Below are positions 44,101-59,100 of a stretch of DNA of 64,000 nucleotides, in pieces. The stretch is taken from contig NC_047062.1 of assembly GCF_902459465.1 (NCBI RefSeq), forward strand, positions 33,722,673-33,786,672. The letters run 5' to 3'. How positions within the stretch are numbered: position 1 is the stretch's first letter; each line of letters opens with the position of its first letter. Under the pieces are notes generated by a model. The model saw only the letters and a program-made list of their open reading frames with translations. It was not told the origin of the DNA and ran no database searches. The DNA is from Asterias rubens (Eukaryota; Echinodermata; Asteroidea; Forcipulatida; Asteriidae). The translations under genes were made by a program, and so were the position numbers.

Positions 44101-47100
44101 CTCCTTTGCCTTCATGAAGTATCAGGCATGCAATGTGTGATAAGCACTTTATACTCTCCAAGTTGGATTGTTTTGCCCTACAATGACTAGGGGGCATCAA
44201 GGCAATCGCCTCCTTTGCCTTCATGAAGTATCAAGCATGCAATGTGCGATAAGCACTTTATACTCTCCAAGTTGGATTGTTTTGCCCTACAATGACTAGG
44301 GGGCATCAAGGCAATCGCCTCCTTTGCCTTCATGAAGTATCAAGCATGCAATGTGTGATAAGCACTTTATATTCTCCAAGTTGGATTGTTTTGCCCTACG
44401 ATGACTAGGGGGCATCAAGGCAATCGCCTCCTTTGCCTTCATGAAGTATCAGGCATGCAATGTGTGATAAGCACTTTATACTCTCCAAGTTGGATTGTTT
44501 TGCCCTACAGAATTGAGAGGGGGGGGGGACACACAAATCCCTGTAGAGCAAACCCCAATCCCTGATGCATAATGACATGGGTTCAATTGTTGTGAAACCC
44601 ACCTGTAATTGTACGATTCAAACCTGCCTCATGCTTAGTGATCTAGTGATTAGACACTTGCTCTACAATGGCAGAGGTCATGGGTTGGAATCCCACTTGA
44701 GTGATGTGCCTGTAGTTTTTTGCACAAAGCTTAGGAATAAAACTCTTGAAATATGTTTAGGGGGAAAAACAAATCAAAGTGTATTGCACTAAATGAACTT
44801 TTATCCCGATTTACATAATACTTTGATTTACATAAATGGGCAGATAGACGAGGGTAAGGTGTAAAACATATTACATTGATATTTTACATGTTTGACCCAG
44901 AAAAGTTGAGTATCAACAACCAAACCTTTAGACTCTGATCGTTGTAATGTATTGGATCCCTGCAAAGCTGGCTTGTTGATCAGTCTTGATTTTGTAAGAA
45001 GACTTGGGGAAATAATTTTGAAGGAGTGAAGTTGTCAATCTTAAATCAGGGTTATTGTCTATAGCTATAAAGCTGGACTTTGCTGGTTCTATAGTACTAT
45101 TCACACGGCAGCAATTTAACTGGGGTTCCTTGCTTAATTTAGCATGGTTGTAAAATGTAGTAATGTTTGACAATATTTTGCAAAAGAACTTTGACAGTAA
45201 AAGAATTGTTGTCCTTTCATACGCTGGACATTTTGTAAAGTTTTACAACTATTTAGCAAGGGACCCTTGCTATAATGTTTCTCGTGTGAAAGGGGCTTAT
45301 GGAGCACTTAACCATTAACCCACAAGCAGGCACCAGTAGTCTGACTTACTCACCAAGACAATCAGAGCATACTGAGTTACCAGAGCACCTTATGTCTGAG
45401 ACAACTCTGTAGAGACTCTACAATTGCAGCTTGGAATAGACCTTTTGTCCTTATTAATTCAAGGTTACACAAGTTCAAATTTACAAATAACTGCACTTAA
45501 AATGAGTCACCGTGAAGCGGTTTTGACATTTGTCCCAGTGAACATATCATGTCTAGGCTCTCTGCTCTCTGGTGGTATGTTGTGTATCATACAGGTGTGT
45601 GATATCTCAACATATTTCCTGAATTCAGGATTTGTCTCAAAAATACCTGAGCTTTCAAATGTTGTTTTGCAAGAATTAAAGGAGTCACCAAAGTGAGAAA
45701 GAAGTAGTCCACATTCTGTTTAAACCTGTAGTTGTGTATTTCTTGTGATGCATAGAGTCTGTAAACCCTCCTGCATTGTTACATCTGGGAGGTATCAGTC
45801 TAGAATATGGGGAACCTAGAAACATAAACCATTTTTTAGGACTTTCAACATTTCTCCAATCTTATCCCTGATGGTAAAGAACTGTATACAAAAACCCAGG
45901 AGAGATTTAAATCTTGTGTAAGTGTCAATCATGGTGTATCATTAGAGCAATAGTTACTGATAATGATAATACTCCTTTAATTTGCTTTACATATCTTGAT
46001 ATGAAACTATTAATAGACTCCTTGCACAACACGCAGCGCCCTTGCACACGCGTCTCCTGTCCTCCATTTTGGGTGTCAAAACATTCACAAAAGGAATGTA
46101 CTCCCCAGACATGGTTGACGTGCATTGTTAAGATGTGCCTGAACCTGTGTACCATCCTTTTGTGCGTGTTTTGACACCGAAAATGGTGGACAGGAGATGC
46201 GCGTGCAAGGGCGCTGCGTGTTGTGCATAGAGTCTAATCATAGAAATGGAGAAATCCTAAACTGGTGAACTTACCGGTCAGCAACTGAGTCCTCTAGTGA
46301 CATCTCTGCAGCAAATCTATCCAATAATATCTCAAAAAACTCCTCCTTCTTCCTCCCCTCACATTCTAGAAATTAAAAATATAAAAATATATCTCAATTA
46401 ACCACATCATTTATGAATTTGCACTTGTTGAAACATTATGTTAGGATATTTCATGTCCTAATGGATTGTTTTTTGTAACCAAAGGTTTTGAAGGTCTGGA
46501 AAGGCTGATTCCAGAGAGTGTTGGCCTTTATTAGGTTTATAGTTGTAAATGTATGTACACTTCTTTTTGTAAGCTAACATTGTTTAATAATGGAAATTAC
46601 TGAAGGTGTTCTGTTAGATCCAGTAGAAAACACTGATAGGATTCAGCTTTACGTTGCAATGCAAGCTGTGCATGTTTAGAAAGTTTGTGGGCCATTTACA
46701 AGGTTGCACTCAACCTTATTTAACAACAGACTTATAGCCACTTAACCCTGCACTTAGGAAAGAACAGAAAATACGCACTCAAGGAAGTACTGTGGAATTC
46801 TTCAATTCTTGACCCGTCAACTTGAATTAAGGATTATTACATTTGACATTCAGCGCTTTTATGTTGTGTACATGTAGTGGAAAGTCCTTCATACATTCCA
46901 GATGATGTTGGTTTGTAACGACATACTTGGCTAGTATATAATAGTCCTGAAGCTAAGGAACTACGATTATCCCGTCTACATGTTGGTTTGTAACGACATA
47001 CTTGGCTAGTATATAATAGTCCTGAAGCTAAGGAACTACGATTATCCTGTCTACATGTATAGAAAGTCCATGACTAAACTTGCAAATTGATAACGAGCAA

Positions 47101-50100
47101 AGATTATAGAAAAGATTAATTTCAATCTGAAGCAATACTTGTTTTTATAAATTGCCTCAATCATATTTACCAGAAAAACGGTACTCTGCTTAAAAAGCTT
47201 GGGTTATTAACCCCCAAGTCCAGTCATTGGTCTAAATAGAAAGACACCAATTATGAAAACAGGCTTAGGTTGAAAATGACCTCCCTCTAGTCTAATTTTG
47301 CTGCTGGAATTATGTAAAGGTCAATAGATATTTGACAGCCAGTCGCTCCTGGGTGTCCTGTTGCAATTTGCCAATCCCTGGGGCTTTCAAGCCTTGAGTC
47401 AGGAAATATGTTGCTTCCGTGTCAACTGACCACACATTTTTGTCATAAAAAATGCCAAATGCTGACCAGTCTTTTTGATAATCTTTGAATCCGACAAGCT
47501 AGTTAATACTAAAACAAGTATATTATTCAAAAAAGATTAACTTTGTTTCTTAGATAATAGAGAAGGGTCAAAGGGGTGATAATAGTTCTGTTATAAACAC
47601 CCTGTTATATTATTATTATTTCAATATTGGGATTATTTATTTGACTTGTTTTCTTTGTTGGTCTTTAAAAAAAACTGCAGTGTTTTGTTTACCAAGTAAG
47701 TTTTTATGGTCTTTAGTTTCTGGAGTAATTATTAAAGGGGTATCCAAATCCTTAACACATTCTGTCTTTATACTGTGCGCTGTGACAGGTAATAAAAAAA
47801 AAATTAAAAAATTAAAAATTGAAGAACAAAGTCTCAAAGTAATAGATCAGAACATGAATGGTGCTATGTGACAGTGTGTACCACCATTCAGTAAATGGAC
47901 TGGCCTAAATACTTGAAATTCCATAAGACAGATAATCTACCATCAAGGTCTTTACATTGATAATGTCTACCTTTCCATATTGTAGAAATGTTACATGTTT
48001 CTCTCATTGTGTTTAGTACCTGGTGGTTATATAGGTTATCTTCTAAGCTTAGTTCAGATAGCTTATCACCAAATAAGGTGCAAAAGTACACAAGAAATCG
48101 GTTATCAAATCCTTGTTTTTGTTGAAGGTGCTAAAGTGAAGAAAAGCAAACAAAACATGTTTCATGCTATTGTGACTTTGTGCATCCCAGACGCTTTGAT
48201 ATCAAAGTACTCATTCTAAACAATAAGATAATACAAGCAACAACAGATAAAACTACCTTGTTCTGCTCCGTTATTGCTGTTGCTAGGGTAATTTATAAAA
48301 TTGTCCACTCAAGTGTTTGCTGGCAAAACAAAATGGTTTTAAAGACAACATTGTATGGAAAAACCAGCAAATCATCAGGTCTAGTGCTTCTCCTTGGTAA
48401 AGGGCAATCTGTGAGGAAATTTTCTTTGGATCATTTCAAGGGCACCAAGGCAATGACTAGGGGCATAGAGGCAACCGCCTTCATTGCCTCCATGAAGTAT
48501 CAGGCCTGGATTATTGTAGAATTTGAAAAAATTGATCTAGAAATTAGACTCTGTGATTTAACCGTGGAAGAGTCAAGAGTGACTTGGCATGTAATGAAAA
48601 AAAAACCATGAAAACTGTTGTTTGATTAAAAATGTCCTAATTACAACCATGACATGGACAATGTCGCCAATAATTCATTATAATAACTACATGCTATAGC
48701 ACGTTTTATAATAACTGTATGTGCTTCATGATGAACATTTTGCACATTGTTCTCACTTAAGGGGCCTATAACTAATTTTGCGATGAAAACATCTGGAATA
48801 CCCTGAAATCATTTCATGTTGGTTGCTTAATCTACAGTTTTGATGTCCTGTCATATAAGACCTTAAGAATCCCATGACTGATGCTGTAATCAATCAAAAC
48901 CAGAATTGTCCCTGTAATTAAATGTGGAGTTTATGTCGCATATCAAGTGCCCTTCGAGGTGATTTGCTGAATGGATCAAGTAGGGAGGTATTTATAAAAC
49001 ATTGCTGAATATAATAGGAACTTTATATTCCATTCCTCCAAACTACCTCCTAACCAGCTTATTTATTCAGTGAGATTATGAGCTCATTCACTCATGCAAT
49101 TTGTCAATATCTTAGTCACACATAAGTCAATTACTTTACTATGTAAACAGTTCTCTCATGGTAACATAGTGCAAATGAGAAGGTGATAAAAACGCCATGC
49201 CACACAGTGTTTAACTTTGTTATACATGTACCTATCACAAAACATAAATTACCACTAGCCCTAGATTTTAATCTTTGATAATTGTTTAAAACACTCGAAC
49301 AAATATAAATGACAAACACAGGTGGCCTGGAGGTGTTATACCTTCAGGCTGCAATAACAAAAATAAGGCTATTTGTCATATGCCAAATATTTATACAGAT
49401 TATAAAGTTCAGTTGTTCAAACACAATTAGTGTATAAAGCCTAGAAGTCAGTATTGCACAGAAGGGGGCATAGCTCTATCACACCTGTATGGCATTGACT
49501 TTAGTTCCCTATCAGCTAAGAGAGTAATTTAATTAGATGTCAGCTCATGTACTGAATCTTTAGGAGTACTGGGTTTGGATTCTTCAATCATTTCAGGTGA
49601 TGCATTAGTGACCACCTGTTCATACTTGGAATAGAGTACAGTCTCCAAATTACACAAGTCATTCAAACATACCTTGCACATTGATTAAGTTTGCTCAATT
49701 TCAGGGGCAGATCACATGGCAAGGATATTTCATAGGTAAAGTCTCTGATTTTTATCATGAAGAATGGATGTTAAAGTGCAGGCATGTATGCTTCATCTTC
49801 CTATCATGAAGAATGGATGTTAAAGTGCAGGCATGTATGCTTGATCTTTGAAAGGGTTAGGGCACCAGGTCATTTTCTCCTTGGTAAATGGCACCTTATG
49901 AGGAACCCTATATGTAAATTTCTAATGGCGCATTTCAAAAGGCACCAAGACAATGACCAAAGGGCATGCAAAATGACATCTTCTGTGTGTTTTTTCTGTG
50001 TAATTCTCATTAAACTTACTAATCTTTTAAGAACTAAAAAGTCAAAAACTACTTTGACGTACCTTTAAATAGCCTGATTCCAGTAGAACCCTTAGACATG

Positions 50101-53100
50101 GCCATTTCATTGCAATGGAATTGCTGAGTAGAAGCTGGTGTTGATGTTCCTGGTATTGGTCTTCCTGTATCTACATAAACACACCAGCAATATTGGGCTT
50201 CATCATGGCACTGGACTGCTTTATAAGAACCATCGGCATTACATTGTGGAATAAACACACCACTATCTGGAAACAGCTCTGCTTTCAAAGAGGCACGTTG
50301 CCTCTCAGCTTGGCAGGATATTATAGTCACAACTAGTATGGGATACAAACAAAGCAGGAATTATTGTTTAAGAATGGGGTTTGGGCCACCACTTATTTCC
50401 TATGGGATACAATTGTTTGTATTTGAGATGAGAGTATGGACGTAGGGTGAAGTTTGTCATGGCCAAGTAGTTTAGAGCCGCAAAGTCAAGTTTTGGTCGT
50501 TAAGTCACTGGGGATGAGTTCGAATCCCATATGGGTTTCGTCACCCATAAGTACCTGTGAGTGAAGAGGTCTAGTCTTTGAAAAAGCCTTTGGAGCACCA
50601 CGGCAGCCCCAGGCTGTATTAATACTCCACAGGGAGCTGAGAAAGATTAAAGGAATGTTGTTGGCCCAATAACCTGGGGTTGATTTTTCAATGAGTTAGG
50701 ACTCGTCATACCTCTGGTTAGGACTGCCCCTAAGTTTTGAATATATCCTAGGACTCGTCCTAAGTTAGGACTATCCTTAGTTGGGACTTAGTTCTAAGAT
50801 TTGTGTGAAATGGACCACAGGGCACCAAAGTAAAGCGCAATGATGGGTTATTGTAAAATGTGCTATGTACAAACTAATTACTATTATTAGTTTTATTTAT
50901 AAGATGTGACAGTAAGACGCACCTTTGCCTGTGTTTGCTGTAGCTCCAGAGGGTTGTGGTGTGACTGGATTACTTCCGATGGGAAGGTGGGTTTCTGGTC
51001 AAACAGAACAGAATAATGTAAGACTTAAGTTTGAACATTATCAGACAGATGTTATAAGGATTCTTCAACCTCAATATGGTTGAGTCGCAGTGAAGTTGAA
51101 ATAATGAGAGAAGTTGTAGAGTGTTGTGGCCAAGCAGATAAGAGCACTGCACTTTCTGTTCAGCAGAATGTGGGTTCAGGAGCCGTGACACTTGTGTTCC
51201 TAAGCAAGACATTTTACTATAATAATTACTTCTCTCCACCCAGGAGTGAATTGGTACCTGTGAGGCCAAACATGGTTCTTGTGATTGATTTAGCCAAGTA
51301 GCACATTTTATTGTAGCACAGACTGTATACTCCCCATGGAGCTGAGATGGTTTAAGGAATGAATTAAATGGCCCAGTGACCAGGGGTAATAATGTAATTA
51401 TTATTGTTATCATATGCAAATAATGGTAATGACCCACAGATGCATCTATAAAAAGAAATATTTCCCTCCTAATTTCTAAGATCAAGTAATAAGGCAGAGG
51501 AATAATATGTATAAATATTGGGAACATACCTTCCTGTGAATTACCATCAGCTGTAGGGTCCTCTGGTTGCTCGTCTGAGTTGAGGGATAAAAACAGATGG
51601 AACGAAACTACAAATTACAGGAGTACTAAAGTCGGTGGTTGGAACCTAAGGAAAAATAACAATCTTGCACTTGCCCGGCAAATCATGGCTGTCTACACGG
51701 AAATACCAAAGATAGAAGGATATTATCTAAAACTACATAGCCTGCATGCTCATGCAGAAAATAGAAGGTCCAGAGATAGCGGGGGGGAAATGATCCTGTG
51801 GTTTGGAAATATTAAGGAACTAATTTAAGCTGACGAAAAAATGAACACGTTTTGAGATATGAAGGGTATTGTGTGTTCATTTAGAAAAAAAGTATCACAA
51901 AGGAGGTTGTATAGGGAGCAAGGTCAGGCGAGGTCAGAGATTATATTGAAATATTACTAGATGTAGAGGAAAGTGGAAAGATTGAGAAGGTATTTATCTG
52001 CTAGATGCTAAGTAGGTTCATGTAGACAGACATATCAAAGGCACATTCATAGTACAGGCAAGATGCACAACAAATAGTCTTCGAGAAAGTCTCATCAAAT
52101 AAGTTTAATTTTTGAGTGACATTTTCCTTTTTTGTGTGAGGGTAAAATGTTATTCACAAAACAATCAGTGCTTGTGTAAAAATGAAACATTATAAGAACA
52201 GATGAATCAATATTTTAAAGGTTTGAATTGTAGTTAACTGTGATAAAATTGAATTCCTTACAATAATATTGGAAGGTTGCGCATAATGGGTCATCATGTG
52301 TTGTTTTAAATTGTTATTGTAGGGTAACTTTAAAGTGTGCATGTAGTGAAGATATTTAATTTGACTTAGGGTCAGGGATCATTGATTGTCATGTTTGGAA
52401 CACATGTAGGCTTTGTACTCTCTTTGAGAAATATGATTTAAATTTTAAATATTAATTCTTGATGGGTCAATGTTTGAATGTAAGGAGCCACTGAAATTGT
52501 GTCAGTGACACTTTTCTCTTTGAATGTGAGAGTAGAGTAACTACTCAAACAATTCTAGTAAATACAGGGTAGACAAGATTTCATCCAAGTTTGTATTTGA
52601 TTGGCGCCTTGGACATTGTACGGGGTTACAATAAGTAGTTTCAAAGTTAGCAACTTGTAGGAACTGAGATAAGGTTTAAGGGCAACAGAAAGATTATTAG
52701 GGCAATGAACTGGTATGGTTAAATTAACATGGTTAGGATGAAATTAATCCTAAAAACAGAACAAGGACAATAACGAGACAATGAGTACAACAATGTGACT
52801 ATCAAAACATGCTTTGGATTGGAATGAGATTATGAAAACAGCATATCAGTGACCATACAAAGAACACCATGGATTGATAACAACACTAAATGGTGTTAGT
52901 CATAGCAGAATTGGGCCAAGTGCATTCAGGGATTGGTTTGTAACAGAAAGAAAAGTGCGGTTAATATAACAATCCAACAAAGAAGCATTCCCACAGTAAG
53001 CATAATGCAAACATTGCTCAGTCAACATGCACTGATTTCAATAGAGCAATTATAAGATTTAATCACACTGTTAGTAAACTCAAAGTGAAAGATCAACAGA

Positions 53101-56100
53101 AGGTGTGTTTAAGCATGTAAGATGATTCCATTCAATAAACGCTAGTATTGTTAAAGGTTTTTACATTCAGTCAGTTATGTTGAAATGCCTGCTAGATGAT
53201 ATGGGTGCTCAGAAGCTTCAGCAGAACGGGGAAAAAAGGGCTTCAATCGCCGCCATTACTTTTGGTTGGATGAAAAGCGTGACAATCTACTCTATGCAGA
53301 GGGTAGTAGGAAAATGAAAGTAAGTTGGAAGTGTGTAGATTTGACTTTCACCTTCCCACATTCTCTCTTTATAGTTTATCAATATTTGAATGTTCACCAA
53401 CAACCAATGAAAGTGACAAACTGATGTAAGAAGATCATTTCTGCTAGAAACTTCTGTGGAAGGTGAAATGTCCTCATGATGTGACGGTCAAGTACAAGAA
53501 CCATTCGTATAATGGGTACTCACTATTATCCACAAGACAAAAAGACCACTCAGTCTTGGCTATTCGACCATCTTTATCAAGGTCACAGTGCTCCACAAAT
53601 GTCTTGGCACATTTCTTGGGTTTGACAATCTTCTTCATCATTCTGCCGAGCGAATTCAATTCTTTTCTGTCCAACTCCATATCTACGTTGCTATCTAATT
53701 CTGTAAATTTCCATTCAATAACTTGTTTCTGTGCATCTTCAAGTCTTTGTACTTCCCCCGTTGTCTCAGAAGATGGTTGGGTAGTTGGTAAACGATGGAA
53801 CTCTTCCCTGAAAATATCTTTCAGATTGGAGTTGAACTCGATTCTTGCATCTTGGTTACATCCTAGGAGAAAATCATTCATTGCAAGATACTATCTGGTC
53901 ATTTATCAAATATTGTAAAACAATTATCACAAGAATACCTTTATGAAGTCACAGTTCTATAGATGTAATGGTACTTTATGTCTCTTCTGCTTTCATTGTT
54001 ATGGTATGCAAGCAGGAATTTGAGTTTTTAGTATGAGTTTGATACATGCTTATACTTCACACAGGGCAACAACGGCGATTGCCTCCGTGCCCCCTGGATG
54101 TTGCCTTGGTGCGCCCTGTTTGGGTCATGGTTTTCATTTTAATTGGCTGTGATGTATTGATAATGTCCTCTCATTACCAGGCAAGTTTGGAAGTCGAGAG
54201 CAGGCCTGATACTTCACAGGGCAACCACAGCGATTGCCTCCATGCCCCCTGGTCAATGCCTTGGTGCCCTGTTTGGGTCATGGTTTTCATTTTAATTGGC
54301 TGTGATGTATTGATAATGTCCTCTCATTACCAGGCAAGTTTGGAAGTCGAGAGCAGGCCTGATACTTCACAGGGCAACCACGGCGATTGCCTCCATGCCC
54401 CCTGGTCAATGCCTTGGTGCCCTGTTTGGGTCATGGTTTTCATTTTAATTGGCTGTGATGTATTGATAATGTCCTCTCATTACCAGGCAAGTTTGGAAGT
54501 CGAGAGCAGGCCTGTTACTTCACGGAGGCAACGAAGGCGATTGCCTCCATGCCCCCTGGTCAATGCCTTGGTGCCCTTAAAATGCTCAATTTACAATTTC
54601 ACTAATGACAAAATTCCTTGGTGCCCTTGATCTTTCAAAAACGAAGCATGCAGGCCCTGCAAGAGGGTCATGAACAGTGTTCTAGAATTAAACCATATCT
54701 AGAGCATGACTTTGATTTTCACTCAGGTTTATGTTGAAATTCCTTGAAAACCTGAGTACAGTGCTTTGAAAAGCATCCATTAGACAAAACTGCCTTTTAT
54801 TTATGATGATTGAGAACTTGCATCATTTAAAAAGGACTAAGTTTCAATTATTTCATACCTTTGGTTTCTGTAGGGAGCTCTGTATTTGGGAGAAAAGTAG
54901 CTGTAATAGAAAGTGGGAACACACATCAGGTTAAACATATCAAATAGAAACATCTTAAGCATAGAAAAGGTGTATTTCTTTTGTAGGACAGTTATAAGTT
55001 GAAATGCAATTATAGCTACAAGTATATAATACCAAATTGTGTTTAAGGCAATCAATTTTACATTGTACCAAGCGACCACCTTGTGAAGCTTGCTATTAAT
55101 TAGGTAATCCTGTTTGTGGATTTTGTCATACAACAAGTATGCTCAGTTTAATTAAATTGATTGCTGTAATGGAAACACATTTGGGCATAGGGGTCCAAAT
55201 GCCATTCCTTGACTTCACAACATTTTAGGTGAAAGTGTTTCTCTGTAGGATTGTCCCATATTACCCACCCTTAGTTTAAAAATACACCTTCCTTCAGAAA
55301 ACCCCCCAGAAGAAATTGGTTTTACCTAAGTTGGGCTGAGGGACGAATTCCCCATCACATGATGGTAGAGGTGAATTAGCTTTAGATCCTTGCTTGACTG
55401 AAGATCCAGGTATCGGTTTGCCATCCTCTGCTACACACCAGCAATATCCAAAGGATTGATGACATTGAATCTTAGAGAAACTTCCATCATCTTCACATTG
55501 TGGAACAAACACTCCTTCTGTTGAGGTTTGAGCTTGTATCCGACTTGCAGCTTGCTCAGCTTGGCATTTTGACAGTTCTTCAATATACAAAACGAAACAG
55601 TTTTGTGGGGGTTAGGTTATTGTAGTGGTGTATTTATTACTATAAAATGAAGACGATCAAAAGATTATTGCTTCCAGTAACACAATCAGTTTCAGAATCA
55701 TAACGGGTAATATTGTTCATTGATACAAACACTTTCTTACTAAAAACCATTGACAAAATCAGTGAAAACCATTGACGAAATCAGTGAAAACCGTTGACGA
55801 AATCAGTGAAATCCATTGACGAAATCATTGATTCATTTCCTCTTAATTATAGTCTTGGATAAGGTCTTTGATGCAATAGATCTTTTAAATGATCTATTTA
55901 GGTCTAAATTGGTAACATAATAATCCCAATACTGCTGATGTAATGGTATATTCTGAGTTATTGTTTGAAAATATTTGAATTGGACATACCTTCACATTCG
56001 CCTTTATGTTGAATTTGGACTGAATTTCCCAGACACCTTGCTCTCCTTATTTCACACCGTGAATTATAAGTTTGTCCGTCATTTCCACAAACTGGTCTGG

Positions 56101-59100
56101 TTTTCTCCCTCGAGCAATCTGTGTTGCAGTTTCGTTCCCGACTTGTCAATTCATATGTCAATGGAAACTGAATGGAGTTAAAGGTGTAAACAAAATCATT
56201 TATCAATACTAACCTGATTCAAAATCATTTATCAATACTAACCTGATTCAAAATCATTTATCAATACTAACCTGATTAAAAATCATTTATCAATACTAAC
56301 CTGATTAAAAATCATTTATCAATACTAACCTGATTAAAAATCATTCAAATTTGCAACTCATATTCAGCAATAACCATAACTTGTTTATATCGAATCACCC
56401 CAAATAATGTTAAAGGTTTAACACTGATGACTATTTCTAAAAGTTGTTTGTATTTTGACAATGACAAACTCAAGCCTGATACTTCTTTGAGGCAACGAAG
56501 GCGATTGACTCCTTCATTCCCCTTAGTCATTGCCTTGGTGCCCTTGAAATGCTCAAGTAAAAATTTACAATTTCAAAAACGAAACATACATGCAAACTAT
56601 ACAGGAATCAAATATTGTTTGAGAAGAACTAAATAAAAATCATGGTTGGAATTGGAATGAATCAATGACTACCGCCCCCCCCCCCCCCAACTAGATTGGT
56701 GCGCCAATAAATTCCAAAACGAAACAATTACTTTTATTTCTTGTTTGTATATCTGATAGGGGTATGTGAATTGTGGTGGATTCAGCGGCCTACAAATGGC
56801 AAGGTTGGGGTACGATAGAAACTTGATGCTGGAACAAGATAGCTGGTTGAATGTTTTCATTTGCGATTAAAATGGGTCAGCTTCCAGACATAGAAAGATA
56901 TTACATTATATACTGCAGTAGAGTACAGTCAGAATTGTCATTAAGGTTTAAGGGTCCTTTATATCGCACTGGATTGCCTCAGGTGGTTCTCTAGGTCACT
57001 TCTCATTTTGTTTACTCACTCGTATTGTTTCCAACACTCTTTATACCTTCAGCATACAATACTGAGTCTAAAGGCACAACCGCTCTCACAACTTTGAAAT
57101 TGAACTCACTCAAAGTTTACTTTAAAGATTACGATCAACAAAGGTATTTAATCTTGAAACTTCTAAATGTGTGATAAGTGCGACTTAATCGGAGTTATTA
57201 AATTACTTGGATCTTAAAAGGCTGGTGAACTGTTTGAATAAGATTTACATTTCTTTACGAAGCAAACAAGTAGCCATACAGGGGCACAAGGTCTGATTTA
57301 ATTGTCAACGGTATTTTGTAGATACTTTAAAATAGTTGTAAATATAAATTCAGTTTTCCAACATCTATGATCAGACGCACTGAAGGTTCTTAATCTGTTT
57401 TATGTACAAATTTGCCCTTGTTTTATGCAATATTGTTTATTACTAAAAAATAAATAAAAGAAATAAGATGCACTTGATGAGGAATCCTTCAATAATGTGC
57501 GAGCGTTTAAGCTTTAAGAGCATGATTGATTGACCGTCCAAAAAGCTCCTAAAATCGTGAATATCAGGAGAGTTGAATTGAAATTACCTAAGGGGGGATA
57601 CAAAAAGAAGTGTAAACGCTGACTAAACTAAATGTTTGGGTTGTGTTTTTCTGACACGTTACTGACGGATCTGTTTCTCAGATTGTATATTCAAATTTTT
57701 TAACGGAATGTTTTTCCAGCTTGGACATAATCGCTCCAGATTTCCAGCAGAACGGTTCCAAAAACAAATGTCTTGAAGGTTTGAGTGTGGTGTTTCTGTC
57801 GTCAAATTAAGCTCCCGTAGCTCAGCCAATCGGTTGCAACAAAATGGTTTGCAGGTGAAATATTTACAACACGGAATATACGTTTGCAACCATTTTTTTC
57901 GTCGTGTATGTTTAAAGGTCAATATTTTAGTGCAATTCAATTGATTTTTGGAAATATGCCCATAAAGTATGGTAAAATGTGCTTTCAAAAGTGAGTGTCC
58001 TTGTTTTTGCCCCACTTTGGAAAAGGCCTTCAACGCATGAGGCACACATTGCAATAATATGGGTCTCTCCCTTCCTGTGTCCTCTTAAAGATCGCTCGGC
58101 GGAAAGGAAAACCGAAATTTGTTTTTTAATTAAAAAAAAACGTGTATAATTTTGTGAAGCCTTATTGATCGATCGTATAACCATAAATAGGACATAAATA
58201 CAATAATGGACGTGATTTAACATCTTTAGATAGTTACAATCTTATTATTTGCATACTCTCCAAAGTAAAATGAAGAATAACGTTGTGACTAACTAAAGCA
58301 ACACTTCCGTTAACCGTCAACTTATATTAGAATGAACAAGATCTTAAAGTTTGCATACCCATGTCTCACTCGAAAAATGCTCGAAACAAGTTAAGAAGGA
58401 CATTGTGATAAGAATAAATATCTCGATGTAACCTGATTGTGTGCTTTTGTACATTAAAACCCTTGGGTGCATATACCACCAATGGTGCATGCCTTGCATA
58501 AACTATTTCACAGATTCTACTTTTGGTTATTTGATTATTCGATTGGTTGGAAACTAACTGCCACGTGGTGTGCGAACCAATTTCTACAAAGTGCCACTAT
58601 CCTGTGTTCTCCTTCTTAGCCTTTTGATGTGTGCTATTATTAAGGATGAAACCTTGGGTTATTAAGTTTAGCTTGATGTAGTACGACCATTGACTAGATC
58701 ATCAATCAATCAATGCTTTTGTTTAGAGGGAGGGAGAGAAAAAAGGAATGTTGTTATCAAATGGGGCGTTTGAGGCCAACATGAAAGGGTGAATTGGAAC
58801 ACCCTGGCAACATGCTGCTGTGTAGGAGTGCACCCCAGCCCGTGTGTTGACCACTTTAATTCTTTCTTGTTTATTTGAACTGTTTTGGAGGATGATTGGG
58901 GAGTCTCGAAGCATTGATATCAGCAGTGAGTGAAAGTTGATCGTCATCGACAAGCACTCTGATTTGAAAGAGTTAGCCCTTTCCACACGACATCACTTTA
59001 ATTGGGGTCCCTTGCTTAATAATATTTTACAAGGGAACTATAGGACAGTAACAAACTGTTTGTCCATTAACATGAGGTACACACCATTGTACAACCATGC

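Noticed and set aside
54046-54630. 194-codon ORF as a membrane protein with repeats
   Set aside because: The frame is a consequence of the 153-bp period and is made of a dispersed noncoding repeat.
57659-58054. 131-codon minus-strand ORF in the first SMOC-like intron
   Set aside because: No recognised domain, no splice support and no second line of evidence.
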